From: Desulfuromonadaceae bacterium
GTDB taxonomy: Bacteria > Desulfobacterota > Desulfuromonadia > Geobacterales > Pseudopelobacteraceae
Reading direction: 5' to 3'
Length of the DNA stretch: 64,000 bases
Assembly: GCA_028683855.1 (NCBI GenBank)
Contig: JAQUHA010000012.1
Location: 1-64,000, forward strand
Shown here: in pieces, positions 1 through 9,186 of the stretch
Position numbering within the stretch: position 1 is the stretch's first letter
Layout of the letters: each line of letters begins with the position of its first letter
Notes under the pieces: model-generated
Seen by the model: only the letters and a program-made list of their open reading frames with translations
What the model was told of the DNA's origin: nothing
The model's database searches: none
Program-made: the position numbers and the translations under genes

Positions 1-354
1 ACTGTGGCTCCTAACGTAATGGATTCACAGTATTGATCGGCATTTACAGGGCTTTTATTAATATATTGTTGCGATTGAGCAAAACAAATTGCTCAGAATC
101 ATGGGAAATTATAAGCAATCGCCCTGTATCGGGTCTCCTTCTGAAGCATATTTTAAAACTCTTTCTTGGCTCATCTCAGCAGTTAAAGCACCGCAAACAT
201 CCACTACCGAAAAATAGCATTCTTCGTTATGCCAGATCCTGCGAATTGATTTACTTTCAAAAACAGCAAGCTTCTCATTCATATATTGCTCCAGGCTATT
301 CGGCGGCAGTTGTTGTCACCAACCATAGTGATAGGATAGGTCGTTTACAGGCTA

Positions 355-400
355 TTTCCCCTCCACCACCGCAATTTCCTCGTCGGTCAATCTGTAACAA
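355..400 (-). pseudogene. Remnant of the 3' end of a type IIG-like R-M gene
   Basis: Near-identical to 1569-1612 (tttcccctccaccaccgcaatytcctcgtcggtcaat); minus-strand translation ...YRLTDEEIAVVEGK* matches ...YGLTDEEIAVVEGKP*; frame breaks a few codons upstream. Confidence 0.6.
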
Positions 401-525
401 TGGACATACACCGTATCTGCTCTGTGACATCATTGTGACCGGTACATTGCGTAATCGCCCATTTTTTCAGCTCTTGATACAGGCCAAAAGATACGGCATC
501 TTTTTTCTGCATCACATTTCAACGG

Positions 526-1572
526 TCAACGTTCCGCTCCTTCGAGCCCCATCTCCGCAAGCCCTTCCAGTCTCTTGATCATCTCTTCCGAAGAAGGGAG
601 GTATTTCTTGAGGTTGCGGGGCAGCTTGGTGGAAAAACTATATGTTGAAACGCCGATGGGTTTGTTGCTGTCTTGCAGGGCGTATTCAACAAAAGTGCGG
701 CTCTTCTCCTTGCACAGGATAATACCGATTGAGGGGTTCTCTTCCGACAGCCGAACAGTGTCGTTCAAAGCGGAAAGATAAAACTGCATCTTTCCGGCAT
801 ATTCCGGCTTAAACGCTCCAATTTTCAGTTCAATCGCTACAAGGCAGCGTAACTGACGGTGGTACAGCAACAGATCGATAAAAAATTCAGAGCCGTCGAT
901 CTCCAGGCGGTATTGATTGCCAACAAACGTGAAGAAACCGCCCATCTCAACCAGAAACTTCCGCACATTGTCCACCAGCGACCGTTCAAGTTCCTTTTCC
1001 GAGTGTTCTTCCGCCAACTCCAAAAAGTCGAAGGTATACTCATCCTTGACCGCCAGCTTTGCCTGATGGCGGTATTTGGCTGGCACCGATTTATCGAAGT
1101 TGGTTTGATTCATCATGAACCGTTCAAACGCTCCGGCTCCAAGCTGGTTGATCAGCACATCTTTTGTCCAGCCGAATTTCTTTGTCATTTTGAGGTAAAA
1201 CTCTCTTTGCAACAGATCTTTGCAGCGCTCCATGATGATGACATTTTTTGTCCAACTGATTTCTGCAACCAATGGTTGCAGTTTTTGATTATCCTGATAC
1301 GCCAGATAAAGAGTCCGCATATTCCAAAGGTTACGAGCTGAAAACCCCAGGATGCCAGGGAATTCATTCTGTAAATCACGGGCCAGAGTTTCCACCACCG
1401 ATTTGCCCCAGCCAAGGTTATTTTGCCTGGTGACAATTGATTTGCCGATATCCCAGTAGAGAGCAATCAGTTCCTTGTTGACAGCTTTCAAAGCTGCATA
1501 TTGTGCTTTGTGAATCCGCTCTTTCAGTTCCAGAAGTAATGTTGAATATTCGGCAGACAGTATGGTTTTCAT
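526..1572 (-). CDS. DUF1016/YhcG-like PDDEXK nuclease domain protein
   Basis: 348 aa ORF; N-terminal helical DUF1016 pattern (ALYWDIGKSIV...) and C-terminal FFIDLLLYHRQLRCLVAIELKIGAFKPEYAGKMQFYL PDDEXK-type motif; ATGA overlap with upstream gene. Confidence 0.9.
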   Translation of the reverse strand: MKTILSAEYSTLLLELKERIHKAQYAALKAVNKELIALYWDIGKSIVTRQNNLGWGKSVVETLARDLQNEFPGILGFSARNLWNMRTLYLAYQDNQKLQPLVAEISWTKNVIIMERCKDLLQREFYLKMTKKFGWTKDVLINQLGAGAFERFMMNQTNFDKSVPAKYRHQAKLAVKDEYTFDFLELAEEHSEKELERSLVDNVRKFLVEMGGFFTFVGNQYRLEIDGSEFFIDLLLYHRQLRCLVAIELKIGAFKPEYAGKMQFYLSALNDTVRLSEENPSIGIILCKEKSRTFVEYALQDSNKPIGVSTYSFSTKLPRNLKKYLPSSEEMIKRLEGLAEMGLEGAER

Positions 1573-4500
1573 GGTTTCCCCTCCACCACCGCAATCTCCT
1601 CGTCGGTCAATCCGTAGAGTTCATAAACGAGGCGGTCGATCTCGGCTTCAAGCGCGGGAATGTCCGGGAGGTCTTGTAGGGGCGCATGGCATGCGCCCTT
1701 GTCGGCATCACCACCCAAAGGCGGGCGAACGCAATTCGCCCCTACGTTTTGTTTTGCGGCGAGGATTTTCTGTACGAGTTCGATGATCGGGGCTTGCTGG
1801 GCGTCGGTGGCGGGTGGGATCGGGAGTTGTTCGACATGCTGTTTTTTAACTTGGGCAAGTGCTTCACCCTTTTCAGGGTTCATAATGGTATATACGAAAT
1901 CAGCAAGTTTTGAGTTTAAAACTCCAAGAATATATTGAAGTGAATAGGTTTCATCTTTTGGAAGAATAATGTGCAAATTATCTCTACCAATAAACCCACC
2001 TTCAACCATTGCAGCAATTATCGAATCACCGGTTTGACGCACCATAATCTTCAGTGGTGCCTCGAAAATTGAGGCATCACGAGGGGCCGCCAACCAAGGA
2101 CCGTACTGAATCCAATAGTTATTATCCCATAAAATCTTGTAGCGTTGTATTAGGCTCCCTCGAAGCAGAGGCTTCCATGTTTTGTCTGTAACACTCCCAT
2201 CACAGACATAAGGTTTTTCTTTCATTGTTTGATCTGTTTGAGGCGGAGTTCCTTTCCCTTTTTCAAAAGGTTTCACGCCGTTAAACACTGAGCATATTAC
2301 TGAAAGTTGGACTGACGAAGTTATGATTTTTTGAGAAAGCTTTTGAGCCTGAGAATCAGCAACAATATTTATAGAATCGCCATTCTTTGGAATACTCTCC
2401 CAATTCAATTCAATGCTTAAATTAATGATTCCATCTTTTCTAACATAAATTGGAACCATACTCAGTGGCGAACAATCGTCAGCAGCATTTTCAAATACAA
2501 GTACAAGCGTATCGACAACTGCGTCGAAAACATTTTCGGGTAAATGCAATAGATTGTGCCATTGAAAGTTGTTTGTCATGTATTGACGAATCTTTCTGAA
2601 TGTCACAGATTGAAGCCAGGTATTTGGAATGATAATTCCAAGAATACAGTGTTTTGCAGTAAGTTGCTCATACCGCTCAAGAAACAGCAGGTATAAATCT
2701 TTTTGATAATCCTGATGTTGAAAATTAGTCGCAAAATATTTTTGCAGGTCTTTTGAAACCAGATTTCCATACGGCGGATTACCAATGATCGCGTCAAAAC
2801 CAACAAACTCCCCTTCGTTATCCAGCACCTCCGGGAACTCAAATCGCCACTCAAAGGCGTTGTGGTAGACCAACTTCTCCTTCTCCGCAAAGCGCAACTC
2901 CATCTCTGCCAACTGCTCATGAAGCTTCTGCCGCTTCTCCATCTCTTTCTGGTCAAAACCGAAAAGTGTCATTACTGACAACTCTTCCTTTTTAAGCCAC
3001 AAGCTCTTCAAATCCTTGTCGTTGGGGAGACCGAAATTTTCCAGAGAATGCTTCAGATTATCGATCTCTTTCCGAAGCAGAGCTTTGTTGCTCGGCGACT
3101 GCTTGTATGCCCAGACCAGTTCACGATATTTGTCGGTCAGCTCTTTCAGCTTTTTGCGATTGGCGGCCGGTATATTCGGATTGCCGCTGATGGCAAACCT
3201 GCTGACCAGTGAGTTGCCGCACTTGATGTTGATATCGATGTTGGGGAGAGTTTCCAGCTGCAACCCCTCCCCGCCCCTCCCCTTATCAAGGGGGGGAGCA
3301 AAGCCGCCGACAAGAGGAGTCCCCCCCTGATAAGGGGGGCTAGGGGGGTTGGGGTTAATATTTTTACGGTAATAGGCGTTCTTCAGAAGTTCAATCCACA
3401 ACCTCAGGCGGCAGATGGCAACTGACTTGGGGTTTATATCGACACCGAAGAGGCAGTTTTCAATAATGCTCTCTTTCTCGTGGAAGAATGTCTCCTGTAC
3501 CCTCTGAGATTCGGCGTCTTTGTAATGATACTCGAATATCTGGTCATCGACCGTCACGATTAACTCGTCGTTTTCCACGGTTACATCACAGCGCAACAGC
3601 TTGCCGTCACTGTCAGCGAGTATACGCAGCTCACTCTTGACGGCGATGATTTCGTTAAGCGCGGATACGAGGAAGTGGCCTGAACCGACCGCCGGATCGC
3701 ATATTTTGAGGCTGTTAACCAGAGCGTTTGCCTCATTCAACGGGATTCGCTGACGGTAGAGGTCGTTGTGCAGCTCCGTAAGATTTTCACAGCTCCAACC
3801 GTATGTTTCATTGAACTTACCCAATACCGCCCGACGAATGGTTTCGCGGCAGATATACATGGTGATGAAGCCGGGGGTGAAGAAGGAGCCATCCTTGTAG
3901 CCGTTGATTTTTTCGAAGATCAGTCCGAGCACAGAGGCGTTGATGATACTCTTGTTCTGCTCCTGGATGTCGGCGCTCCCCTCTGCTCCGAAGTCGTAGG
4001 CATCAAGGAAATCAAACAGATAATTGAGCGTATTTCTACTTCCGGAGAGGCGCTTGCCGTTTGCCCCTTTCAGTACGGTGGAGGCGTGCAGCGGGAGGTC
4101 GAGCCGGTTCTTCAGTTCGTTGATCCGCATCGTAGAGCGTTCAAGATCGCTCTCTTCGAACAGAGAGCTGTTCAGATATGGGATGTTGCCGAACTTTGCG
4201 CATACCGATTCACTCCGCTCTTCAATCCTGACCGCCAGAACCTCGAAGAAAAGTTCGTTCAGCTCGTCAAAATCCTCGATACGACTGCTGTTCAAGAAGG
4301 CGTAACTGCGATCGCCAGCATGATAGCCGATCAACTGCCCCTCCAGCAGTTTCAGGAAGAGGAGGCGATTCAGCCAGGTAATGCAGAGTTCAAGCGCAAC
4401 ACTGAAACACTGCTCGTCCAGATCCGCACCGTACTGTTGCAGATTGGATATGACCGAAAGGCGACCGCGAGTTTTAAGAAAGTTGCAGGTATTTTCCAGC

Positions 4501-5354
4501 AGTGAGCCTTCATTGCGTTTCCCCTCCGGTTTGCGACTAATCAGCTTCTTCCCCTTCTCCTTTACCTCTTCCAGGCCGAGAATGTGCAGTAGCTCGCTGT
4601 AAAATTCTCTGTTGAGGGAGTTACTGTCATTGGCGAAGGTTTGTTTCAGCAGGTGCGTCGGGGAGAGGATCTTGTAGAGAGCAATAAGCTTGTTGTCTTC
4701 TCCTTTGGTTGGGTTACGGAGAATCCGTTCGTACTCCTTGAGGTTGAAGCAGGTACACGGGAGTTCGTCCAACTCCTTCTCAATAAATGGTTTTGCAATT
4801 TCCTGATAAAACCAGTCGGTGTTGGTACTGACCAGCAGGCCGTCGTTCCAATCCCTGTAACTCTTGACCAATCTCTGGTTTTGAAAGAAAAACCGCTCAA
4901 AATCAACGGCGTCGAAAATGTACCATTCGTAAATATTGCTGACTATGAGATGCCGGATCTCTTTGTTGTCCTTGATGTAGCGCTCCTGCATGTAATAGTG
5001 CAGAAGCTCATGCAGCGCCTTGGTGTTGGGACGATCAGCAGAGATCATCTCGTTCCGGTTGGTGGGGCGTTTGACTTCAATCAGCACGCCAACCGAATCG
5101 GTTGAGGACGTACCGTTGTGAATAGCCAGATCGGCGCGACCGCTGGTATTGATCTCGTTGGTCTGTTTGTACCAGGTGTCCTTGAGGAAGTCGGAGAGTA
5201 TATTTTTGAGATGCTCTTCGTGCTCGTCGGTTCGGATACGCTCGAACATACGGGTCAGGTTTAGCTTAAAAAGCTCAACCTGTTCACGCTTGAGGCTCTG
5301 TTTGAGGTAAGCCTTACCAAGACTTTTTGCCGGTGTTGCCAGAGAGAGCTTCAT
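1569..5354 (-). CDS. Type IIG-like restriction-modification enzyme (nuclease + N6-adenine MTase + TaqI-like specificity domain)
   Basis: 1261 aa; N-terminal RADLAIHN...VGVLIEVKRP (PD-ExK-like), motif I CDPAVGSGHFLVSAL, motif IV GNPPYGN, C-terminal TRD-like region. Confidence 0.88.
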   Translation of the reverse strand: MKLSLATPAKSLGKAYLKQSLKREQVELFKLNLTRMFERIRTDEHEEHLKNILSDFLKDTWYKQTNEINTSGRADLAIHNGTSSTDSVGVLIEVKRPTNRNEMISADRPNTKALHELLHYYMQERYIKDNKEIRHLIVSNIYEWYIFDAVDFERFFFQNQRLVKSYRDWNDGLLVSTNTDWFYQEIAKPFIEKELDELPCTCFNLKEYERILRNPTKGEDNKLIALYKILSPTHLLKQTFANDSNSLNREFYSELLHILGLEEVKEKGKKLISRKPEGKRNEGSLLENTCNFLKTRGRLSVISNLQQYGADLDEQCFSVALELCITWLNRLLFLKLLEGQLIGYHAGDRSYAFLNSSRIEDFDELNELFFEVLAVRIEERSESVCAKFGNIPYLNSSLFEESDLERSTMRINELKNRLDLPLHASTVLKGANGKRLSGSRNTLNYLFDFLDAYDFGAEGSADIQEQNKSIINASVLGLIFEKINGYKDGSFFTPGFITMYICRETIRRAVLGKFNETYGWSCENLTELHNDLYRQRIPLNEANALVNSLKICDPAVGSGHFLVSALNEIIAVKSELRILADSDGKLLRCDVTVENDELIVTVDDQIFEYHYKDAESQRVQETFFHEKESIIENCLFGVDINPKSVAICRLRLWIELLKNAYYRKNINPNPPSPPYQGGTPLVGGFAPPLDKGRGGEGLQLETLPNIDINIKCGNSLVSRFAISGNPNIPAANRKKLKELTDKYRELVWAYKQSPSNKALLRKEIDNLKHSLENFGLPNDKDLKSLWLKKEELSVMTLFGFDQKEMEKRQKLHEQLAEMELRFAEKEKLVYHNAFEWRFEFPEVLDNEGEFVGFDAIIGNPPYGNLVSKDLQKYFATNFQHQDYQKDLYLLFLERYEQLTAKHCILGIIIPNTWLQSVTFRKIRQYMTNNFQWHNLLHLPENVFDAVVDTLVLVFENAADDCSPLSMVPIYVRKDGIINLSIELNWESIPKNGDSINIVADSQAQKLSQKIITSSVQLSVICSVFNGVKPFEKGKGTPPQTDQTMKEKPYVCDGSVTDKTWKPLLRGSLIQRYKILWDNNYWIQYGPWLAAPRDASIFEAPLKIMVRQTGDSIIAAMVEGGFIGRDNLHIILPKDETYSLQYILGVLNSKLADFVYTIMNPEKGEALAQVKKQHVEQLPIPPATDAQQAPIIELVQKILAAKQNVGANCVRPPLGGDADKGACHAPLQDLPDIPALEAEIDRLVYELYGLTDEEIAVVEGKP
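1677..1745. repeat. 69-bp MITE-like palindromic element inserted in frame in the type IIG gene
   Basis: Perfect 9-bp terminal inverted repeats GTAGGGGCG/CGCCCCTAC, two internal hairpins (GCGCATGgCATGCGC; GGGCGAAcgcaaTTCGCCC); exactly 23 codons. Confidence 0.8.
3262..3359. repeat. GC-rich palindromic repeat (CCCCTCCCC...AAGGGGGG family) inserted in frame in the type IIG gene
   Basis: Nested inverted repeats aacccctcccc...ggggttggggtt, ctccccttatcaaggggggg and ccccctgataagggggg; encodes NPPSPPYQGGTPLVGGFAPPLDKGRGGEG between otherwise conserved-looking segments. Confidence 0.8.
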
Positions 5355-5362
5355 AATATTCC

Positions 5363-6559
5363 TCAGCTTTTTTCAGTTGATGAAACTCTATAAATATTTT
5401 TATATTGTCCGTCTTCAAGTTTTTCTGCCGTCTCATCAACCGTGACCTTGCTCCACTCGCCACTATCAGAAAGTGACATTATTGCGTGAACCTTGAGCGG
5501 TACTCTTGAAGTACGTGGGTCAATTTCGTGTTGCGGCGGTAGATTGAAATAGAGCAGGCGGGTTGCCTTGCCGAAGCGCAATCGGCAGACCGGAGCACCA
5601 CCGAAGTCGTCCGTGGTAAACTCCGGAAAATTAGCTTTTGCCAGCCGGTGATTTTTGTTGATCACAACGTAGCTGCTGCCGAACGCCTCTTCTTCGCGTG
5701 ACCCTTCAATTCTGGTTTCGTCCGAGGCATTGCCGAAGACAGTCACCGTTTCCCGCACCCCCGGTGCATCTTCCAGATATTCACCGTAGAAACCGCTGAT
5801 CACATTTTTATACGCCAGATGTTCCGGCTTCGGATTGCACTGGATTACGAAGAGAGCGTCAAGCCCTTGCCTGGTAGTGAAATAGAGCTGGTTTGCGTAA
5901 TCAATTATCTGAGCGATATTCGAGCTGTAAAGATCCCGATACAGATAGTCGAGACAGATGATGCTCATAAAGTTGAAACAGCTGGGGTATGAGCGGAAGA
6001 GATAAAAATGTCTGCCGCGATAGAGGTCGTGAAAGGTGTCGATGTACTCTTCGCCGTGAAACGGATGACTCTTGGCTTCAAGGAAGATCCGCATTTTCCC
6101 GTCTGCCTCCTTGACGGCGATACAGCACCAGTTGACAGGCATATCGAGGACATCTCCGGAATCAATATCATGATCGACAAGTGCCAGCGCCTCCCCGTTA
6201 TCAGAACGGAATCTTTCCAGAAGCTCACGGTAGCGGCTGAGGCGGATATGCTCAACTCCAAAAACGGTTACCGTATTTGGTCTGAAGCGCTGCTCAATTG
6301 TTGTCAGCATGTCGTCAAAACGGGAAGTCGGAATGGATGATTCAGGAAACAGCAGGAAATGAAGCTTTTTGAGATTCCCCTCTCCGGCGGCAACCAGCTC
6401 CAGAACTGATGTTACCAGCTGCCACTTCTTTTCCGGGTCTACGAGCGAAAAGCCGATCTCGGCTCTCTTCAGATGGTTTGGAATCTGGGCGACCATGCAG
6501 TGCAGATGGTGCCCGAGAAGAAATTCGAGGTTTACTCTTTTATCGATTATTTCTGGCAT
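5363..6559 (-). CDS. Nitrilase-fold (carbon-nitrogen hydrolase-like) protein associated with R-M genes
   Basis: 398 aa; candidate E-K-C triad: LLFPESSIP (Glu), EAKSHPFHGEE (Lys), MSIICLDYLYRDLY (Cys); 8 bp from type IIG start. Confidence 0.6.
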   Translation of the reverse strand: MPEIIDKRVNLEFLLGHHLHCMVAQIPNHLKRAEIGFSLVDPEKKWQLVTSVLELVAAGEGNLKKLHFLLFPESSIPTSRFDDMLTTIEQRFRPNTVTVFGVEHIRLSRYRELLERFRSDNGEALALVDHDIDSGDVLDMPVNWCCIAVKEADGKMRIFLEAKSHPFHGEEYIDTFHDLYRGRHFYLFRSYPSCFNFMSIICLDYLYRDLYSSNIAQIIDYANQLYFTTRQGLDALFVIQCNPKPEHLAYKNVISGFYGEYLEDAPGVRETVTVFGNASDETRIEGSREEEAFGSSYVVINKNHRLAKANFPEFTTDDFGGAPVCRLRFGKATRLLYFNLPPQHEIDPRTSRVPLKVHAIMSLSDSGEWSKVTVDETAEKLEDGQYKNIYRVSSTEKS

Positions 6560-6578
6560 CGACGATTATTGAAGCCGC

Positions 6579-7013
6579 TCATATCGACTGCTCCGGAAAC
6601 AGTTTTGAGAGTATGAAACGGGCCCCGTCCGGGATGTTATAGTCAGCCAGTTCGACGGGAGAAACCCAGACGGCCTCGGCAACTTCGTCAGAATTGGGCA
6701 GAAGATCGCAGTAGAGGGGGCGGCAGCGGTAGTAGAGGATCACAAAGTGGTAGTTATCCTCTCCGGGAGTGAGGTGTTCAAATACGTCGATCAGGGTCTC
6801 GTTTTCAATCTCAAGTCCTACCTCTTCGTGCACTTCCCGTTTCAGGGCATCCAGAATCGGCTCACCCAGATCGATCTTTCCACCCGGCATAACCCACTGA
6901 TCGAGAAAGGGGGGGATGCTCCTCCTTGTGAGGAGCACCCGCCCATCGTCATCAATAATCACCGCTACAACCGAGGTGACAATGTGTTCCTTCTTGAAAC
7001 GTTTTTTAGTCAA
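6579..7013 (-). CDS. NUDIX hydrolase
   Basis: 144 aa with Nudix box GGKIDLGEPILDALKREVHEEVGL. Confidence 0.92.
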   Translation of the reverse strand: MTKKRFKKEHIVTSVVAVIIDDDGRVLLTRRSIPPFLDQWVMPGGKIDLGEPILDALKREVHEEVGLEIENETLIDVFEHLTPGEDNYHFVILYYRCRPLYCDLLPNSDEVAEAVWVSPVELADYNIPDGARFILSKLFPEQSI

Positions 7014-7016
7014 TCG

Positions 7017-8246
7017 TTACTTCTTCCGGTTCGCATTCATCAGCGAACGGATACGGAGTCGCAGGCTGTTGATCTTGATAAACCCTTCGGCATCAGCCTG
7101 ATTGAAGACCTGATCCTTCTCAAAAGTAGCGAAGTCAAGGTTGAAGAGGGAGTCAGACTCGGACTTGCGACCGACTGTGCGGCAGTGCCCTTTGTACAGT
7201 TTGAGACGCGCAACGCCGTTAACGCATTTCTGTGAATCGTCAATGAGTGTCTGTAGCATCTGACGCTCCGGCGAGAACCAGTATCCACCGTATATCTGCT
7301 TTGCATATTCAGGAATGAGGCTGTCGCGGATACGCATTACTTCGCGATCCATGGTGATCTGCTCAACGGCCGAATGCGCCTCAAACAGAATCGTACCGCC
7401 GGGGGTCTCATAGACTCCTCGCGATTTCATTCCGACTGAACGGTTCTCAAGCAGGTCAACACGGCCGATGCCGTGCTTGCCGCCTAAAGTATTCAGATGA
7501 GCCAGCAGCACTGCCGGAGTCATCTTTACACCATCTACAGCCACCGCATTGCCGCTTACAAACTCGACCTCAATATACTGAGGCTTGTCGGGCGCATTCT
7601 CCGGGGAGGTAGTCAGTACATACATATCTTCCGGGGCTTCAGCCCAGGTATCCTCAAGAATTTCTCCTTCAAAAGAGATATGGAGAAGGTTACGGTCTGA
7701 TGACCATGGGCGTTTTTTTATTGTGGGGATCGGAATATCATTCTTTGTTGCGTACTCAATAAGAGCCTGACGACTGTTGAGATCCCAGGTTCTCCATGGG
7801 GCAATAACTTTGATAGATGGATCAAAATGGTAATAGGCGAGCTCAAAACGAACCTGATCGTTCCCTTTACCGGTTGCACCGTGCGAAACGGCATCACAAC
7901 CCTCCATGGCTGCAATCTCCATCTGACGTTTAGCGATCAGCGGACGGGCGATGGAAGTTCCCAGCAGATAGTGCCCCTCATAAATAGCCTGCGCTCTGAA
8001 CATCGGAAAGACAAAGTCTCTGACAAATTCTTCCTTAAGATCATCGATATAAACCGTATCAGCTCCGGTTTTCAGAGCTTTTTCGCGAACCGGATCAAGC
8101 TCCTCTCCCTGCCCGAGATCGGCAGAAAATGCGACGACCTTGCAGCCGTACTCATTTTTCAGCCATTTAAGGATAATAGAGGTATCAAGCCCTCCGGAAT
8201 AAGCCAGAACAATTTTTTCAATTTCCTGTTTCTTTACTGATGCCAT
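7017..8246 (-). CDS. argG: Argininosuccinate synthase
   Basis: 409 aa; [20 protein letters not shown]-binding motif and [16 protein letters not shown]. Confidence 0.98.
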   Translation of the reverse strand: MASVKKQEIEKIVLAYSGGLDTSIILKWLKNEYGCKVVAFSADLGQGEELDPVREKALKTGADTVYIDDLKEEFVRDFVFPMFRAQAIYEGHYLLGTSIARPLIAKRQMEIAAMEGCDAVSHGATGKGNDQVRFELAYYHFDPSIKVIAPWRTWDLNSRQALIEYATKNDIPIPTIKKRPWSSDRNLLHISFEGEILEDTWAEAPEDMYVLTTSPENAPDKPQYIEVEFVSGNAVAVDGVKMTPAVLLAHLNTLGGKHGIGRVDLLENRSVGMKSRGVYETPGGTILFEAHSAVEQITMDREVMRIRDSLIPEYAKQIYGGYWFSPERQMLQTLIDDSQKCVNGVARLKLYKGHCRTVGRKSESDSLFNLDFATFEKDQVFNQADAEGFIKINSLRLRIRSLMNANRKK

Positions 8247-8274
8247 GTTCTTTTTCTCCTTTGATTTGGACGGA

Positions 8275-9186
8275 TTATTTTATTAATGTCGCCATGATTG
8301 CTTTCTGTATATGCAGCCGGTTTTCCGCTTCGTCCCAGACAACTGAATTTTTCCCCTCAATCACCGAGTCCGAAATTTCTTCGCCACGGTGAGCGGGGAG
8401 GCAGTGCAGGACCAGAGAATCCGGCTTTGCCAGTGCGAGAAGAGAGTCATCCAGACAGTAGCCGGCAAAATCCTTCTCCCGCTTCTTCTGTTCCGCCTCC
8501 TGCCCCATGCTGGCCCAGACATCGGTATTGATTACATCTGCGTCTTTCACAGCCTCTTTGGGATCTGTTGTCAGGGTAATTCTGCCGGGAGCTTTCGCTT
8601 CGGCCCAGGCCATAACCTGCTGATCCGGTTCGTACCCCTTCGGACATGCCAGCGCAAGATCAAAGCCGAAGATTGCGGCGGCCTCAATCCAGGTGTTTGC
8701 CATGTTATTGCCGTCACCCACCCAGGCGAATTTCAACCCTTCGTAAGTTCTCTTATGTTCAATGACCGTCATGATGTCGGCCATGATCTGACATGGATGA
8801 AACAGATCGGTCAGGCCGTTTATAACCGGAACTGATGAGTAGCGTGCAAACTCCTCTACTATATCCTGACCAAAAGTGCGTATCATTACCCCTTCGCAGT
8901 AGCGTGACATCACCCGTGCCGTATCCTTGACAGGCTCACCCCTCCCCATCTGGGAGTCTGCCGAGGAGATGAAGAGGCCATGCCCACCAAGTTGAAAAAC
9001 GCCGACTTCAAAAGAGACTCTCGTTCGTGTGGATGATTTTTCAAAGATGAGGGCAACCGTCTTGCCATCAAGATACCGGTGCGGAATCCGCTTCTTCTGC
9101 TTATCCTTCAGCTCAAGGGCAAAGGTCAGCATCCCGTACAGCTCAATTTCGTTAAAATCGTGAAGCGCCAAAAAGTGACTGTTCAT
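8275..9186 (-). CDS. argF: Ornithine carbamoyltransferase
   Basis: 303 aa; [32 protein letters not shown] motifs. Confidence 0.98.
   Translation of the reverse strand: MNSHFLALHDFNEIELYGMLTFALELKDKQKKRIPHRYLDGKTVALIFEKSSTRTRVSFEVGVFQLGGHGLFISSADSQMGRGEPVKDTARVMSRYCEGVMIRTFGQDIVEEFARYSSVPVINGLTDLFHPCQIMADIMTVIEHKRTYEGLKFAWVGDGNNMANTWIEAAAIFGFDLALACPKGYEPDQQVMAWAEAKAPGRITLTTDPKEAVKDADVINTDVWASMGQEAEQKKREKDFAGYCLDDSLLALAKPDSLVLHCLPAHRGEEISDSVIEGKNSVVWDEAENRLHIQKAIMATLIK

Noticed and set aside
33-578. 181-aa plus-strand ORF at window start
   Set aside because: Crosses the R-M remnant in antisense and runs into the DUF1016 3' end; no protein-like motif.
3768-4505. 245-aa plus-strand ORF opposite the type IIG gene
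   Set aside because: Antisense to a conserved methyltransferase region; no family match seen.
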